A stretch of 64,000 bases of DNA from Azospirillum lipoferum 4B (GCF_000283655.1 NC_016585.1:253001-317000), one strand, 5' to 3'. Shown: positions 45,904-54,603, numbered from the stretch's first letter. Made by a program: numbers and translations. Notes: generated by a model from the sequence alone, not told the origin.

Positions 45904-46545
45904 ATGCCCGTGCCCGTGCCGCCGCTGCTGGCGATCACCGACCGGCACCTCTCAACCCTGCCGCTGCCGGAGCTGGCGGACCGCCTCTTCGCGTCCGGCT
46001 TGCGCTGGCTGTCCTTGCGCGACAAGGACTTGGCCGATGCCGACCGTCTGGCTCTGGCCCGCGTGCTGCTCCAGCGGGCGCGGCCCCGGGGGGCCAGGAT
46101 CACCCTGCACGGGGACGCGGCGCTGGCGGCGGAAGCGGGGGTGGACGGGGTGCATCTGCCGACAGGCTCCGACCCGGCGGCGGCGCGTGCGCTGCTGGGA
46201 CCGGCGGCATTGATCGGGCTGTCCGGGCACGACTCGGACGGTGCCGATCTGGTGGAGCGGGCGCGCGGGCAGGTCGACTATCTCACCCTGTCGCCGGTCT
46301 TCCCGTCGGCCAGCAAGCCGGGCTATGGGCCGTGTCTCGGCATCTCGGGGTTGCGGCGATGGGCGGGGCGGGGAGTGCCCGTGGTTGCGCTGGGGGGAAT
46401 CGACGGGGTGCAGGCGGTGGCGGATTGCCTTGCCGCCGGTGCCGCCGGGGTGGCGGTGATGGGGCTGGCGATGCGCGATCCGCAGGCGCTGGGGCCGCTG
46501 CTTGCGGTGGCGGCGGGCAGAACCGCGCCGTCGCGCCCCGGTTGA
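45904..46545 (+). CDS. Thiamine phosphate synthase/TenI family protein
   Basis: This 213-aa TIM-barrel protein resembles ThiE/TenI. Visible motifs are LSLRDKD (phosphate/pyrimidine site region), LHGDAALAAEAGVDGVHLPT, LTLSPVFPSASKPGYGP and VVALGGIDG. ThiE couples hydroxymethylpyrimidine diphosphate and thiazole phosphate to thiamine phosphate; TenI-like members instead aromatise the thiazole. Assignment between them is uncertain because the N-terminus is shortened. GGAGGGAG precedes the start at 45904. No other thiamine gene is adjacent. Confidence 0.85.
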   Translation: MPVPVPPLLAITDRHLSTLPLPELADRLFASGLRWLSLRDKDLADADRLALARVLLQRARPRGARITLHGDAALAAEAGVDGVHLPTGSDPAAARALLGPAALIGLSGHDSDGADLVERARGQVDYLTLSPVFPSASKPGYGPCLGISGLRRWAGRGVPVVALGGIDGVQAVADCLAAGAAGVAVMGLAMRDPQALGPLLAVAAGRTAPSRPG

Positions 46546-46600
46546 AATCAGGCGGGCTTCCGCCGCGCCCCCCTGGACATTTCAGCGCCTTGCAAGCATC

Positions 46601-46615
46601 TGGTATGTAGGATAC
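46601..46615. promoter_or_regulatory. Operator-like site upstream of gntR/FCD gene
   Basis: TGGTATGTAGGATAC carries inverted GTAT/ATAC half-sites. Its left flank CATCTGGTAT is identical over 10 bp with the site at 54761-54770 before OxlT copy 2. It is about 100 bp upstream of the regulator start, suggesting autoregulation. Confidence 0.5.
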
Positions 46616-46707
46616 GAAAACACCGAAGGACCAGCGCCCGCGCCTGATCGGCCGGAGCCTGACCGGGCGCGCCGCAACAGCCGGCGAGACATAAGGACAT
46701 CCATTTC

Positions 46708-47397
46708 ATGACCGTTCCCGCTCTCAACGTTCAGCCCCTCGACACCGGAACGACCTTCCGCAGTCAGGTCTATCACGCGCTGAAGCAGGCGATCACGGAG
46801 ATGGACATCTACGACCACGACCGCGAGATCCGGCTGGACGAGCGGCAGCTCAGCGACAAGCTCGGCGTCAGCCGCACTCCCATCCGCGAGGCGCTGACCC
46901 TGCTGGAGCAGGAGGGCTTCATCCGCCTGCAGCCGCGCCGCGGCATCTTCGTGGTGCGCAAGACCAAGACCGAGATCATCGAGATGATCCAGGTCTGGGC
47001 GGCGCTGGAGAGCATGGCAGCCCGCATGGCCGCCGAGCACGCCCCGGCGGCGGAAATCCACAAGCTGTGGGATCTGTTCGGCAGCTTCGAGCAGCGCAGC
47101 CCGAAGGATCATGTCAGCGAATATTCCGACGCCAACATCGCCTTCCACAAGAGCATCATCCAGCTGAGCGGGTCGAAGCTGATCCAGGACGTCACCGACA
47201 ACCTGTTCATCCACATGCGGGCGATCCGCAAGCTGACCATCGGCCAGGAGGACCGGGCCGAACGCTCGATCCACGACCACCGCGCCATCATCAAGGCCCT
47301 GGAGGAGCGCAACGCCGACCTCGCCGAACGGCTGGTACGCGAGCACACCATGGGTCTGGCCGCGCATGTGCAGAAGCACTGCGATTTTCTGGAGTGA
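46708..47397 (+). CDS. GntR-family regulator with FCD domain
   Basis: This 229-aa regulator has a winged helix-turn-helix at about residues 20-85 (LDERQLSDKLGVSRTPIREALTLL-type, EQEGFIRLQPRRGIFV) and an all-helical FCD sensor domain (about 95-225) with metal-site residues in DANIAFHKSI and HDHRAIIKALEERN. FCD regulators sense carboxylic acids and bind short GTNNNAC-type palindromes. It is central in the OxlT/PanE region and is the most likely reader of the GTATAC-type sites. Ligand unknown; oxalate, glyoxylate or a related acid is inferred. Confidence 0.92.
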   Translation: MTVPALNVQPLDTGTTFRSQVYHALKQAITEMDIYDHDREIRLDERQLSDKLGVSRTPIREALTLLEQEGFIRLQPRRGIFVVRKTKTEIIEMIQVWAALESMAARMAAEHAPAAEIHKLWDLFGSFEQRSPKDHVSEYSDANIAFHKSIIQLSGSKLIQDVTDNLFIHMRAIRKLTIGQEDRAERSIHDHRAIIKALEERNADLAERLVREHTMGLAAHVQKHCDFLE

Positions 47398-47433
47398 AGG
47401 GGGGTAGGTCCTCGCTGATTGCCCCCACCATCC

Positions 47434-48900
47434 TCACGCCACCACCACCTCCCTCTGCACCGCCTCCGCCATTGGCGCATCCTCCCCGCCGATGGTCACC
47501 ACCCGCAGGGCGTTGGTCTTGCCCGGCGTGCCGAACGGAACGCCCGCGGTCACCACCAGCGACTGGCCCGGCCGGCCGATCCCGGCATCCGCCGCGGCGG
47601 TCAGCGCGCGACCGACCATCTCCGTGAAATTCGCCACGTCGTCGGTCAGCACCGCATGGACGCCCCAGGCCAGCGACAGCCGCCGCGCCGTCGCATGCTG
47701 CGCGCTGAGGCCGAGGATCGGCACGCCGGGCCGTTCGCGCGAGGCGCGCAGCGTGGTCGAGCCGGTGGTGGTGTAGGTGACGATGGCGGCGGCGCTGATG
47801 GTCTCCGCCACCTGGCGGGCGGCGGCGGTCAGCGCGTCGGGGGCGGTCGCCTCCGGGCTCGGGTGGTCGGCGTCCATGATGCGGCGGTAGAGCGGGTCGC
47901 CCTCCACCCGGCGGACGATGCGCTCCATCATCGCCACGGCCTCCACCGGATAGCGGCCGGAGGCCGATTCGGCGGACAGCATCACCGCATCGGCCCCGTC
48001 ATAGACAGCATTGGCGACGTCCGACGCCTCGGCGCGGGTCGGGGTCGGTTCCGACACCATGGATTCCAGCATCTGGGTGGCGACGATCACCGGCTTGCCC
48101 ATGGCACGGCTGAGGCGGATCATCTGCTTCTGCAGGCCCGGCACGTCTTCCGGCGGCAACTCGACGCCCAGGTCGCCGCGCGCCACCATCACCGCGTCGG
48201 AGAGCTCGATGATGCGGTCCAGCGTCGGCAGGGCCGCCGGTTTCTCGATCTTGGTCATCACATGGGCGCGCCCGCCGATCAGCTCGCGCGCCTCCAGGAT
48301 GTCCTCCGGCCGCTGGACGAAGCTGAGGCCGATCCAGTCCACCCCCAGCTCCAGCCCGAAGGCGAGGTCGCTGCGGTCCTTCTCCGACAGCGCGCTAAGC
48401 GCCAGCGCGGCCCCCGGCACATTGACGCCCTTGCGGTCGGACAGGGTGCCGCCGGCCACCACCTCCGTCTCCGCGAAGTCGGGGCCGCAGTCCAGGACGC
48501 GCAGCCGGATTCGCCCGTCGTTCAGCAGCAGGTCCAACCCCGGCTCCAGGCTGGCGAACACCTCTGCATGGGGCAGGCAGACGCGGCGGCTGTCGCCCGG
48601 CCGGCGGTCCAGATCCAGGCGGAAGCGGTCGCCGATGGCGAGATCCACCGGCCCGACGCCGAAGGTCCCGACCCGCAGCTTCGGCCCCTGGAGGTCGAGC
48701 AGCACGCCGATCGGCCGGCCCAGCCGCTCCTCGGCGGCGCGGATGCGGGCGTAGCGCTCGGCATGTTCGGCCTGGGTGCCGTGGCTGGCGTTCAGGCGGA
48801 AGACGTTCACGCCGGCCTGGGCCAGGGCGGCGATCTGGCTTTCCGACGAACTGGCGGGACCCAGCGTGGCGACGATCTTGGTGCTGCGGTGAAACGGCAT
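47434..48900 (-). CDS. pyk: Pyruvate kinase
   Basis: This 488-aa enzyme transfers phosphate from PEP to ADP. The start MPFHRSTKIVATLGPASSS is canonical. Further motifs are LLDLQGPKLRVG, SDRKGVNVPG, MTKIEKPAAL, VMVARGDLGVELP, TQMLESM and SAESASGRYP. The C-terminal allosteric domain is complete. GGAGGAAGG lies upstream of the start at 48900. In other bacteria a second pyruvate kinase is often linked to glyoxylate or tartronate pathways (with glxR); here it is divergent from a GlxR-like gene. Confidence 0.95.
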   Translation of the reverse strand: MPFHRSTKIVATLGPASSSESQIAALAQAGVNVFRLNASHGTQAEHAERYARIRAAEERLGRPIGVLLDLQGPKLRVGTFGVGPVDLAIGDRFRLDLDRRPGDSRRVCLPHAEVFASLEPGLDLLLNDGRIRLRVLDCGPDFAETEVVAGGTLSDRKGVNVPGAALALSALSEKDRSDLAFGLELGVDWIGLSFVQRPEDILEARELIGGRAHVMTKIEKPAALPTLDRIIELSDAVMVARGDLGVELPPEDVPGLQKQMIRLSRAMGKPVIVATQMLESMVSEPTPTRAEASDVANAVYDGADAVMLSAESASGRYPVEAVAMMERIVRRVEGDPLYRRIMDADHPSPEATAPDALTAAARQVAETISAAAIVTYTTTGSTTLRASRERPGVPILGLSAQHATARRLSLAWGVHAVLTDDVANFTEMVGRALTAAADAGIGRPGQSLVVTAGVPFGTPGKTNALRVVTIGGEDAPMAEAVQREVVVA

Positions 48901-49399
48901 GACGACAGCCTTCCTCCGCCCGGCCCTCGACGCGGAGGGGCGGGACTGGCGAATAATGACGCGCTGAATGGCGATGATGGCGGGATGCTGGAAGGGATAG
49001 GCCGGACGGTCAAACGCCGCCCCTCCTGTATTCCGCATCGTGAGAGTGGTTCCTCCCGCCGCGCATGGACGGGCGAAGGGCCGGGCATCGGCGGCTGGTC
49101 TATGCCACGCGGATGACCCTGCTACGGCCGGAGATCAGTTGCCGCCGCCGATTCTGCCACGGCTGGTTGAGACGGCGGCCGGTCCGGTCTGGCGGATACC
49201 GGCGGCATGCGGCTTTTTGCCACTGGAGACATCGGCCGAACATGTTAGGCTCGGGTAAGAATAGGCAAGCTTAGGCGGGTTTCCGCGATGTGAAAATTGC
49301 GCGATGGTCCTGTTGTGCGATGCGATGCGCGCAACGAAGCTCTCCTTCGACACCCTGCCGTCCAATAGGGCGTTGGGGAGGAAGCGGGAGGATCGCGGA
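48901..49399. other. Divergent intergenic region pyk / HIBADH-like gene
   Basis: About 500 bp without a believable gene. TTAGGC at 49245, ATAGGC at 49261 and TTAGGC at 49271 form a spaced direct-repeat series. GCGATG recurs several times between 49289 and 49330. No GTATAC-type palindrome is seen. Confidence 0.45.
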
Positions 49400-49975
49400 A
49401 TGGATATCGGGTTCATCGGGGGTGGGGAGGTGGCCGATGCGATCATGGACAGGCTGCGGGAGGTGGGGCACCGGCTCCATCGCCATCCCCACGCCCATGG
49501 TTGCCGGTCGCTCCGCGCCCTTGTCCAGCGGTGCGACGCCGTGATGCTGCTGCTGCCCGATGCCAGCGCCGTGGAAAGGGCGCTGTTCGCCGACGACGGC
49601 CTTGCCGCAGGTCTGTCCGGTGGTGAACTGCTGATCGACCTGTCCTCCCTGTCGCCGGAACAGGCTGCGGCCAACGCCGCCCGCATCGCGGAACTGGGTG
49701 GGCAACTGGTCGATGCACCGGTCAGCGGCGGCGCGAAGGGGTACAGAATCGACCTTGGCGGCAGCGATGCGGCCTGCGCGTGGGCGGAATCGCTGCTGCG
49801 GCTGTTTACCTCCACAGTCGAGCGGGCCGGTGGTCCAGGGGCTGGGCAGCGGGCCCGTCTGGCGCGGAGCGCAGGGCGGACTGCCGACCGGACCGGCGAC
49901 GATCCGGATGGGCTGCACCGGTTGCTGTGCCTGATGGCCTTCGACGAGGCCGATTGTGCGTTGAGCGCGGGATGA
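49400..49975 (+). CDS. Short 3-hydroxyisobutyrate/tartronate-semialdehyde reductase-like protein (truncated)
   Basis: This 191-aa protein starts with a dinucleotide-binding motif (MDIGFIGGGEVADAIMDRL) and keeps LIDLSSLSPEQ and VDAPVSGGAKG of the HIBADH/GlxR family. Normal members have about 290 residues with a second all-helical domain. Here that domain is missing, and the catalytic-Lys segment reads GPGAGQRARLARS, with Arg in place of Lys. Activity is therefore doubtful. GGGAGG precedes the start at 49400. The stop overlaps the next gene by ATGA, so translation is coupled. Confidence 0.75.
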   Translation: MDIGFIGGGEVADAIMDRLREVGHRLHRHPHAHGCRSLRALVQRCDAVMLLLPDASAVERALFADDGLAAGLSGGELLIDLSSLSPEQAAANAARIAELGGQLVDAPVSGGAKGYRIDLGGSDAACAWAESLLRLFTSTVERAGGPGAGQRARLARSAGRTADRTGDDPDGLHRLLCLMAFDEADCALSAG

Positions 49976-51684
49976 CCAGAGCCATGATGTCCGACATTAC
50001 CGCCACCCGCCTTCCCACCCCGGCCATAGCCGTGCCCCACCGCGCGCGCCAGCCGGAGGTGATCGTCCCCTTCGGTGCCGGGTTCTCCCGAAGGGCGGAT
50101 GTGGATCGCCTGGGCAACAAGGGCGCCCGGCTGGTGGAGATGGCCGGGTTCGGCATTCCGGTGCCGCCGGGCTTCATCATCGCGGCAGAGGCCGGGCAGG
50201 GGCTGGCCGCCGGGGAGCCGCTGCCGGCCGTCCTGTGTGCCGCCATCGACGAGGCGATCGCGTCGCTGGAGGACCGGGCGGGCGGGCGCTTCGGCGATGC
50301 CGGCCGGCCGCTTCTGCTGTCGGTCCGCTCAGGCGCGGCGGTGTCGATGCCCGGCATGATGGACAGCATCCTGAACCTGGGGCTCAACGACCGCACGGTG
50401 GCGGGGCTGACGGCGGCATCGGGGGATGCCTGCTTCGCCCATGACTGCTATCGGCGGCTGGTCCAGTCCTTCGGCTGCGTCGTCATGGGCGTGCCCGGCC
50501 AGCGTTTCGAGGATCTGCTGGAGGAGCACAAGCAGGAGCGGGGGCTCCAGCGCGACGGCGAGTTGACGGCGGAGGACTGGCAGGGCCTGCTGCCGCGCTT
50601 CCTGCAGCTGGTGGAGACGCGCTGCGGCCGGCCTTTCCCGCAGGATCCGGCGGAACAGCTGCGGATGGCCGTGGCGGCGGTTTTCCGCTCCTGGATGAAT
50701 CCGCGGGCCGTGGCCTTCCGCGCCCTGCATGGCATCCCGGAGGATATGGGCACGGCGGTGACGGTTCAGGCGATGGTGTTCGGCAACCGCGGGCAGGATT
50801 CCGGCACCGGCGTGCTGTTCACCCGCGATCCCTCCACCGGCGCCCCCGGCCTGTGCGGCGAGTTCCTTGCCAATGCGCAAGGGGAGGACGTGGTGTCCGG
50901 CACCCGCGATCCCGATCCGCTCAGCGCCGCCCAACCGCAACCGGACCGCTCGATGGAACTCCGGCAGCCGGCGGTCTTCGCCGAGCTGTGCGCGGTGGCG
51001 GAGCGGCTGGAGCGCGCCTTCGGCGACATGCAGGACATCGAATTCACGGTCGAGTCCGGCCGTCTGTTCATCCTGCAGTCCCGCAGCGGCAAGCGGTCGT
51101 CCGAAGCCGCCGTGCGCATCGCCGTCGACATGGCGGAGGAGGGGATCATCAGCCGGGACGAGGCGGTGCGCCGCGTCGATCCCCAGGCGCTGGACGAACT
51201 GCTGCGCCCCACCCTGGCGCCCGAGGCGCTGGCCGGCGCGCTCGCCATGGGACTGCCGGCCTCGCCCGGCGCGGTGACCGGCCGGGCCGCCTTCACGACC
51301 GAGGACGCCATTCGTCTGGCCCGCGGCGGCGCACCGGTGGTGCTGTGCCGGCCGGAAACCTCGCCGGAGGACATCCACGGCATGCATGCCGCGGCCGGTG
51401 TCGTCACCGCGCGCGGCGGCTTCACCAGCCACGCCGCCACCGTCGCCCGCGGCATGGGCCGTCCCTGCGTCTGCGGCGCCCGCACCCTGCGGATCGATGT
51501 CGAGGCGGGTGTGATGCAGGTGGGCGAGGTGACGGTCCGCACCGGCGACCTGCTGACCATCGACGGCAGCAACGGGGCGGTGGTGCTGGGCACGGCCCCC
51601 TTGCAACGGCCAGAGCCGGATGGCGCCGTCGCGCGCCTGCTGGAATGGGCGCGTGACTGCAGGGTGGGGCTCGCGGCGGATTGA
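49972..51684 (+). CDS. Pyruvate phosphate dikinase-like protein lacking the PEP/pyruvate-binding barrel
   Basis: This 570-aa protein has the PPDK nucleotide-binding domain (DRLGNKGARLVEMAGFGIPV, LLLSVRSGAAVSMPGMMDS) and the swivelling phosphohistidine domain (ARGGFTSHAATVARGMGRPC, His H487). Full PPDK has about 880 residues, the last ~350 forming the PEP/pyruvate TIM barrel, which is absent here. It may phosphorylate its own His and pass phosphate to a separate protein, or be regulatory. Start at 49972 overlaps the preceding stop (ATGA); ATGs at 49984 and 49987 are alternatives. pyk lies divergent. Confidence 0.85.
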   Translation: MTRAMMSDITATRLPTPAIAVPHRARQPEVIVPFGAGFSRRADVDRLGNKGARLVEMAGFGIPVPPGFIIAAEAGQGLAAGEPLPAVLCAAIDEAIASLEDRAGGRFGDAGRPLLLSVRSGAAVSMPGMMDSILNLGLNDRTVAGLTAASGDACFAHDCYRRLVQSFGCVVMGVPGQRFEDLLEEHKQERGLQRDGELTAEDWQGLLPRFLQLVETRCGRPFPQDPAEQLRMAVAAVFRSWMNPRAVAFRALHGIPEDMGTAVTVQAMVFGNRGQDSGTGVLFTRDPSTGAPGLCGEFLANAQGEDVVSGTRDPDPLSAAQPQPDRSMELRQPAVFAELCAVAERLERAFGDMQDIEFTVESGRLFILQSRSGKRSSEAAVRIAVDMAEEGIISRDEAVRRVDPQALDELLRPTLAPEALAGALAMGLPASPGAVTGRAAFTTEDAIRLARGGAPVVLCRPETSPEDIHGMHAAAGVVTARGGFTSHAATVARGMGRPCVCGARTLRIDVEAGVMQVGEVTVRTGDLLTIDGSNGAVVLGTAPLQRPEPDGAVARLLEWARDCRVGLAAD

Positions 51685-51705
51685 GAGTTGTGGGGTGTGG
51701 GGGAG

Positions 51706-51879
51706 TTAACCCCCCACCTAACCTCCCCCACTCTCAGCGGACCTACGGTCCGCCTGCCGCGTCAGCACAAAGCGGAGCTTTGTGCGAGAGCTGGGTGGGG
51801 GAGGGACTGCCGCCACTCTTTCGCATCAGCCCTTGTTCCCTCCCCCGCCCAGCGGGGGAGGGTCAGGGTGGGGGTCTAA
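51706..51879. repeat. Intergenic palindromic repeat, copy 3 (extended)
   Basis: This ~174-bp element starts TTAACCCCCCACC and ends GGTGGGGGTCTAA. It contains additional hairpins (GCGGACC/GGTCCGC at 51738-51754 and GCACAAAGC/GCTTTGTGC at 51765-51785) and the hairpin CCTCCCCCGCCCAGCGGGGG, which recurs in copy 4. It lies between the convergent PPDK-like and HDAC-like genes. Confidence 0.8.
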
Positions 51880-51890
51880 CCCCCCAAATC

Positions 51891-52820
51891 TCACCCCCGC
51901 ATCAATGCCTTCAGATGCGCCGCACACCCCTCCGCCAGACCGGTCGCGTCATAGCCGCCTTCCAGCGCCGAAACGACACGTCCGCCGCAGACCCGGTCGG
52001 CGAGATCGACCAGCTTGCGGGTCACCCACTCGAAATCCTCGTTCGTAAGTCCGAGTTGGGCCAGCGGGTCGCGCTTGTGCGCGTCGAAGCCGGCCGAGAT
52101 CAGCAGCAATTCGGGCTGGAATGCCTCCAGCGCCGGCAGGATCGCGCGCTCCACCGCCTGGCGGAACTCGACGGAGCCGCTGTAGGGTTCCAGCGGCAGG
52201 TTCAGGATGTTGCCGTCCACCCCGCGTTCCCACGAATTGCCGGTGCCGGGATAGAGCGGCGACTGATGGGTGGAGGCGAAGAACAGGTCGGGATCGTCGG
52301 CGAACATCGCCTGGGTGCCGTTGCCGTGATGGACGTCGAAATCGACCACGGCGACGCGCGTCAGCCCATGGATCTTGCGGGCATGTTCCGCCCCGACCGC
52401 GATGTTGTTGAAGACGCAGAAGCCCATGGCGCGGGCCGGTTCGGCATGGTGGCCGCAGGGGCGCACGGCACAGAAGGCGTTCGTCGCCTCACCGGCCAGC
52501 ACCGCATCGACCGCGGCGCAGACCGAGCCCGCCGCGCGCAGGATGGCTCCGCGCGACCCCGGCGACAGCAGCGTGTCGCCGTCCAGCCGGCGATATCCCT
52601 CGTCGGGCACCGCGGCCAGAACCGCCTCCACATACTGGCGGTCATGGACGCGCGACAGCTGATCCACATCGGCCTTGGGGGCGGACCGGCGCTCCAACGC
52701 GCGGAACTCCGGCCGGTCGAGGACCTGCCAGACGACGGCCAGCCGGTCCGGGGCCTCCGGATGGCCGGGGCCGGTGTCGTGGGCGAAGCAGTCGTGATGG
52801 GTGAAGATCAGGGTGGTCAC
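51891..52820 (-). CDS. Histone deacetylase/acetoin utilisation family deacetylase
   Basis: This 309-aa zinc-dependent amidohydrolase starts MTTLIFTHHDCFAHDTGPGHPEAPDRL. It has the catalytic His pair in RPCGHHAEPARAMGFCVFNN and the zinc-ligand motif VVDFDVHHGNGTQAMF, then LISAGFDAHKRDPLA. The family deacetylates proteins or small acetylated polyamines. The exact substrate is not readable. Convergent with the PPDK-like gene across a repeat. Confidence 0.93.
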   Translation of the reverse strand: MTTLIFTHHDCFAHDTGPGHPEAPDRLAVVWQVLDRPEFRALERRSAPKADVDQLSRVHDRQYVEAVLAAVPDEGYRRLDGDTLLSPGSRGAILRAAGSVCAAVDAVLAGEATNAFCAVRPCGHHAEPARAMGFCVFNNIAVGAEHARKIHGLTRVAVVDFDVHHGNGTQAMFADDPDLFFASTHQSPLYPGTGNSWERGVDGNILNLPLEPYSGSVEFRQAVERAILPALEAFQPELLLISAGFDAHKRDPLAQLGLTNEDFEWVTRKLVDLADRVCGGRVVSALEGGYDATGLAEGCAAHLKALMRG

Positions 52821-52891
52821 GGGGCAGCCTCTCCCATGGGAAAGGCGCCGCCGGCCTCGGTGGGCGGCGGCGCCGGGTTCGGGGCGGTGGA

Positions 52892-53347
52892 TCAGTGGGC
52901 GTAGGCGGTGCCCGCCGACGGCTCCGGCGCCGCGGCGACCGTGCCTTCCAGCTCCTGCAACTGCAGGCGGGTGAAGTCGCGGGCGCTGACGACGCCGACC
53001 AGATGGCCGTCCTCCAGAACCGGAAGATGCCTGATATGATGCCGGTCCATCAGCTGCAGGGCCTGCCGGACGCTGTCGGACGGGGCGCAGGTCACCGGCT
53101 GGCGGGTCATCAGCTGCGACACCGGCATGGACAGCAGCGGCGCCCCCCGGTCCAGCAGGGCGTGGACGATGTCACGCTCCGACAGGACGCCGGCCAGCGT
53201 GTTGCCTTCGGTCCGGCAGACGTCCTTGACGACCAGGGCGCTGATGTTCTCAGCCTTCATCAGGCCGATGGCTTCGGCGACCGTGGCGCTGGTCCGCACG
53301 GCGACGACGCGGGATTCCTTGGTGCGCAGGATATGTTCGACGTTCAT
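52892..53347 (-). CDS. CBS-pair protein, copy 1
   Basis: This 151-aa protein consists of two CBS domains (about 8-60 and 78-130), starting MNVEHILRTKESRV. It contains ALVVKDVCRTEGNTLAGVLS, which is nearly identical to a stretch of copy 2 (58657). CBS pairs bind adenosyl ligands and modulate partner proteins. AGGAG precedes the start at 53347. A TGGCATACCA-type site lies 77 bp upstream. Confidence 0.9.
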   Translation of the reverse strand: MNVEHILRTKESRVVAVRTSATVAEAIGLMKAENISALVVKDVCRTEGNTLAGVLSERDIVHALLDRGAPLLSMPVSQLMTRQPVTCAPSDSVRQALQLMDRHHIRHLPVLEDGHLVGVVSARDFTRLQLQELEGTVAAAPEPSAGTAYAH

Positions 53348-53423
53348 GGCGTGGCTCCTGTCGGCTGGCGGCTGAACGGCTGATGGGGCGGCGGGGCGCT
53401 GAGATCGCACCACGCTATGAATA

Positions 53424-53433
53424 TGGTATGCCA
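53424..53433. promoter_or_regulatory. Operator-like site upstream of CBS copy 1
   Basis: TGGTATGCCA (read on the minus strand TGGCATACCATATTCATA) matches the site before OxlT copy 2 (TGGTATACCATATTGATA) at 16 of 18 positions. Confidence 0.55.
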
Positions 53434-53615
53434 AATACAGTACGCCAATCAAACAATTTCGTCTGCCAATCGGGAATGGCGGAGCCCATCGAGGCTCAAG
53501 CTGTTGGATCCATTGCGCGAAGGGATCAGAGCGATAAAGTTGGCTATGCGGTATGTTTGCTATGCATGCAAATGGATGAGTGCATGCGGTATGCGCATGA
53601 CCGGTATCATGTACT

Positions 53616-53625
53616 TTGTATACCA
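53616..53625. promoter_or_regulatory. Operator-like site upstream of the small TM gene
   Basis: TTGTATACCA, followed by AAAAAAC, is another GTATAC-centred site. It is 96 bp before the start at 53721. Confidence 0.45.
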
Positions 53626-53720
53626 AAAAACTTGATCCGCCTTCTGCGGCGCGCCATAACACTCCGGCCAAGCCGAAGCCGTTCAATCAAAAAAAGCACC
53701 CCACCGAGACACATGGAGCG

Positions 53721-53942
53721 ATGAACATGTTGGAAATCCTGGTTCTGGCGCTTGTGCTGTCCGTCTTCGGCGGCACGGTCCATTACATCCTGTCGATGCA
53801 GGTCGCCAATGCCGGCAAGTCGCAGCGCGATTTCTCCGCGGCGCCGCTTCGCCTCGCCAACCCGACCGAGGCCGACCTGAAGGAACAGGAAGACGAACTG
53901 CCGCCGGGTCCGTCCTGGGCCAGCTTCCCGCGCGCCTTCTGA
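53721..53942 (+). CDS. Small single-span membrane protein
   Basis: This 73-aa protein starts MNMLEILVLALVLSVFGGTV and has one N-terminal TM (about residues 4-22). A soluble acidic tail follows (PTEADLKEQEDELPPGPSW). GGAG lies before two alternative ATGs (53721, 53727). Tightly followed by a strong terminator. It lies between CBS copy 1 and the acetyltransferase with a GTATAC site upstream. It may be an accessory protein of the nearby transporters, but no family is recognised. Confidence 0.7.
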   Translation: MNMLEILVLALVLSVFGGTVHYILSMQVANAGKSQRDFSAAPLRLANPTEADLKEQEDELPPGPSWASFPRAF

Positions 53943-53975
53943 GCAACGCCTTTCTGCACCCGCAACAGCGGCATC

Positions 53976-54009
53976 ACAAAAAGACGGCCTCCTCAGGCCG
54001 TCTTTTTGT
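53976..54009. terminator. Bidirectional rho-independent terminator
   Basis: ACAAAAAGACGGCCT (53976-53990) pairs perfectly with 53995-54009 around a 4-nt loop, with A- and T-runs at the ends. It serves the small TM gene and the convergent acetyltransferase. Confidence 0.94.
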
Positions 54010-54027
54010 TTGTGTGCCTGCGCTGTC

Positions 54028-54471
54028 TCAGGCGAGCGGCAGCACCAGCTGGAAGCTTTTGATGGTCATGCGCTTGCGGTGATAGAAGCGGTGGGCTTCG
54101 CCGCGCTGGATGCCGGAGATGATCTCCATCTGGGCGCAGCCGCGTTCCCGCGCCTCGTTGGCCAGCCAGTCGAACAGCTTGTCGCCCAGCCCGTAGGACC
54201 GCTTGGCGGCGCTGGTCACCAGATCCTCGACATACATGTAACGACCGCGCGACAGCGTCTCGTGCACGCGGAAGCCGCCGCAGCCGGCGATCTCGCCGTC
54301 CAACCGCAGCAGGGCGAGGTTGTAGCCGTCGTCCATCTGCCGGCGGATCTGCGCGCGGTAGGCGTCGGCGTCGGTCATGTGGGTCCGCAGCTCCTTCATG
54401 ACCGGGTAGCTGGCTGCGATATCGGCATCGTCCCGCGCCACGGCGATCTCGATGTTCTGCTGCTGGTCCAT
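54028..54471 (-). CDS. GNAT-family N-acetyltransferase
   Basis: This 147-aa enzyme has the acetyl-CoA-binding motif A region AKRSYGLGDKLFDWLANEAR (the Q/R-x-x-G-x-G/A pyrophosphate loop appears as RSYGLG) and a C-terminal segment HRFYHRKRMTIKSF. AAGGAG lies nine bases upstream of the start. Its substrate is unknown. It is divergent from OxlT copy 2 and shares a region with GTATAC-type sites, so it may be in the same regulon. Confidence 0.88.
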   Translation of the reverse strand: MDQQQNIEIAVARDDADIAASYPVMKELRTHMTDADAYRAQIRRQMDDGYNLALLRLDGEIAGCGGFRVHETLSRGRYMYVEDLVTSAAKRSYGLGDKLFDWLANEARERGCAQMEIISGIQRGEAHRFYHRKRMTIKSFQLVLPLA

Positions 54472-54603
54472 GGCGGTCGACTCCTTATCAAAATGGGTTC
54501 TGCCGGGAAGGGCCTGAGCGTCGGCCCCTGAGGCCGGGTTCTGAGAGCGTGCTCTCGGAACAGGTTCGGCCGGTGACCTTCAGGGCTCGTCCACCGCCGA
54601 CGC

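Larger units (their letters stand above)
53348..53720. other. Divergent regulatory region of CBS copy 1 and the small TM gene
   Basis: About 370 bp, notably less GC-rich. It holds sites at 53424-53433 and 53616-53625 (listed separately) and repeated GCATGC/GGTATG words (53545-53600). No gene seen. Confidence 0.5.

Noticed and set aside
49304-49399. Longer N-terminus for the HIBADH-like protein
   Set aside because: The extension has no similarity to the family, no ribosome site at its ATG, and the dinucleotide motif should begin at the N-terminus, as it does from 49400.
51706-51879. Possible insertion sequence in the enlarged repeat copy 3
   Set aside because: It is too short for a transposase and has no target duplication that I can see. 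Its ends match the other repeat copies, so it is treated as part of that family.
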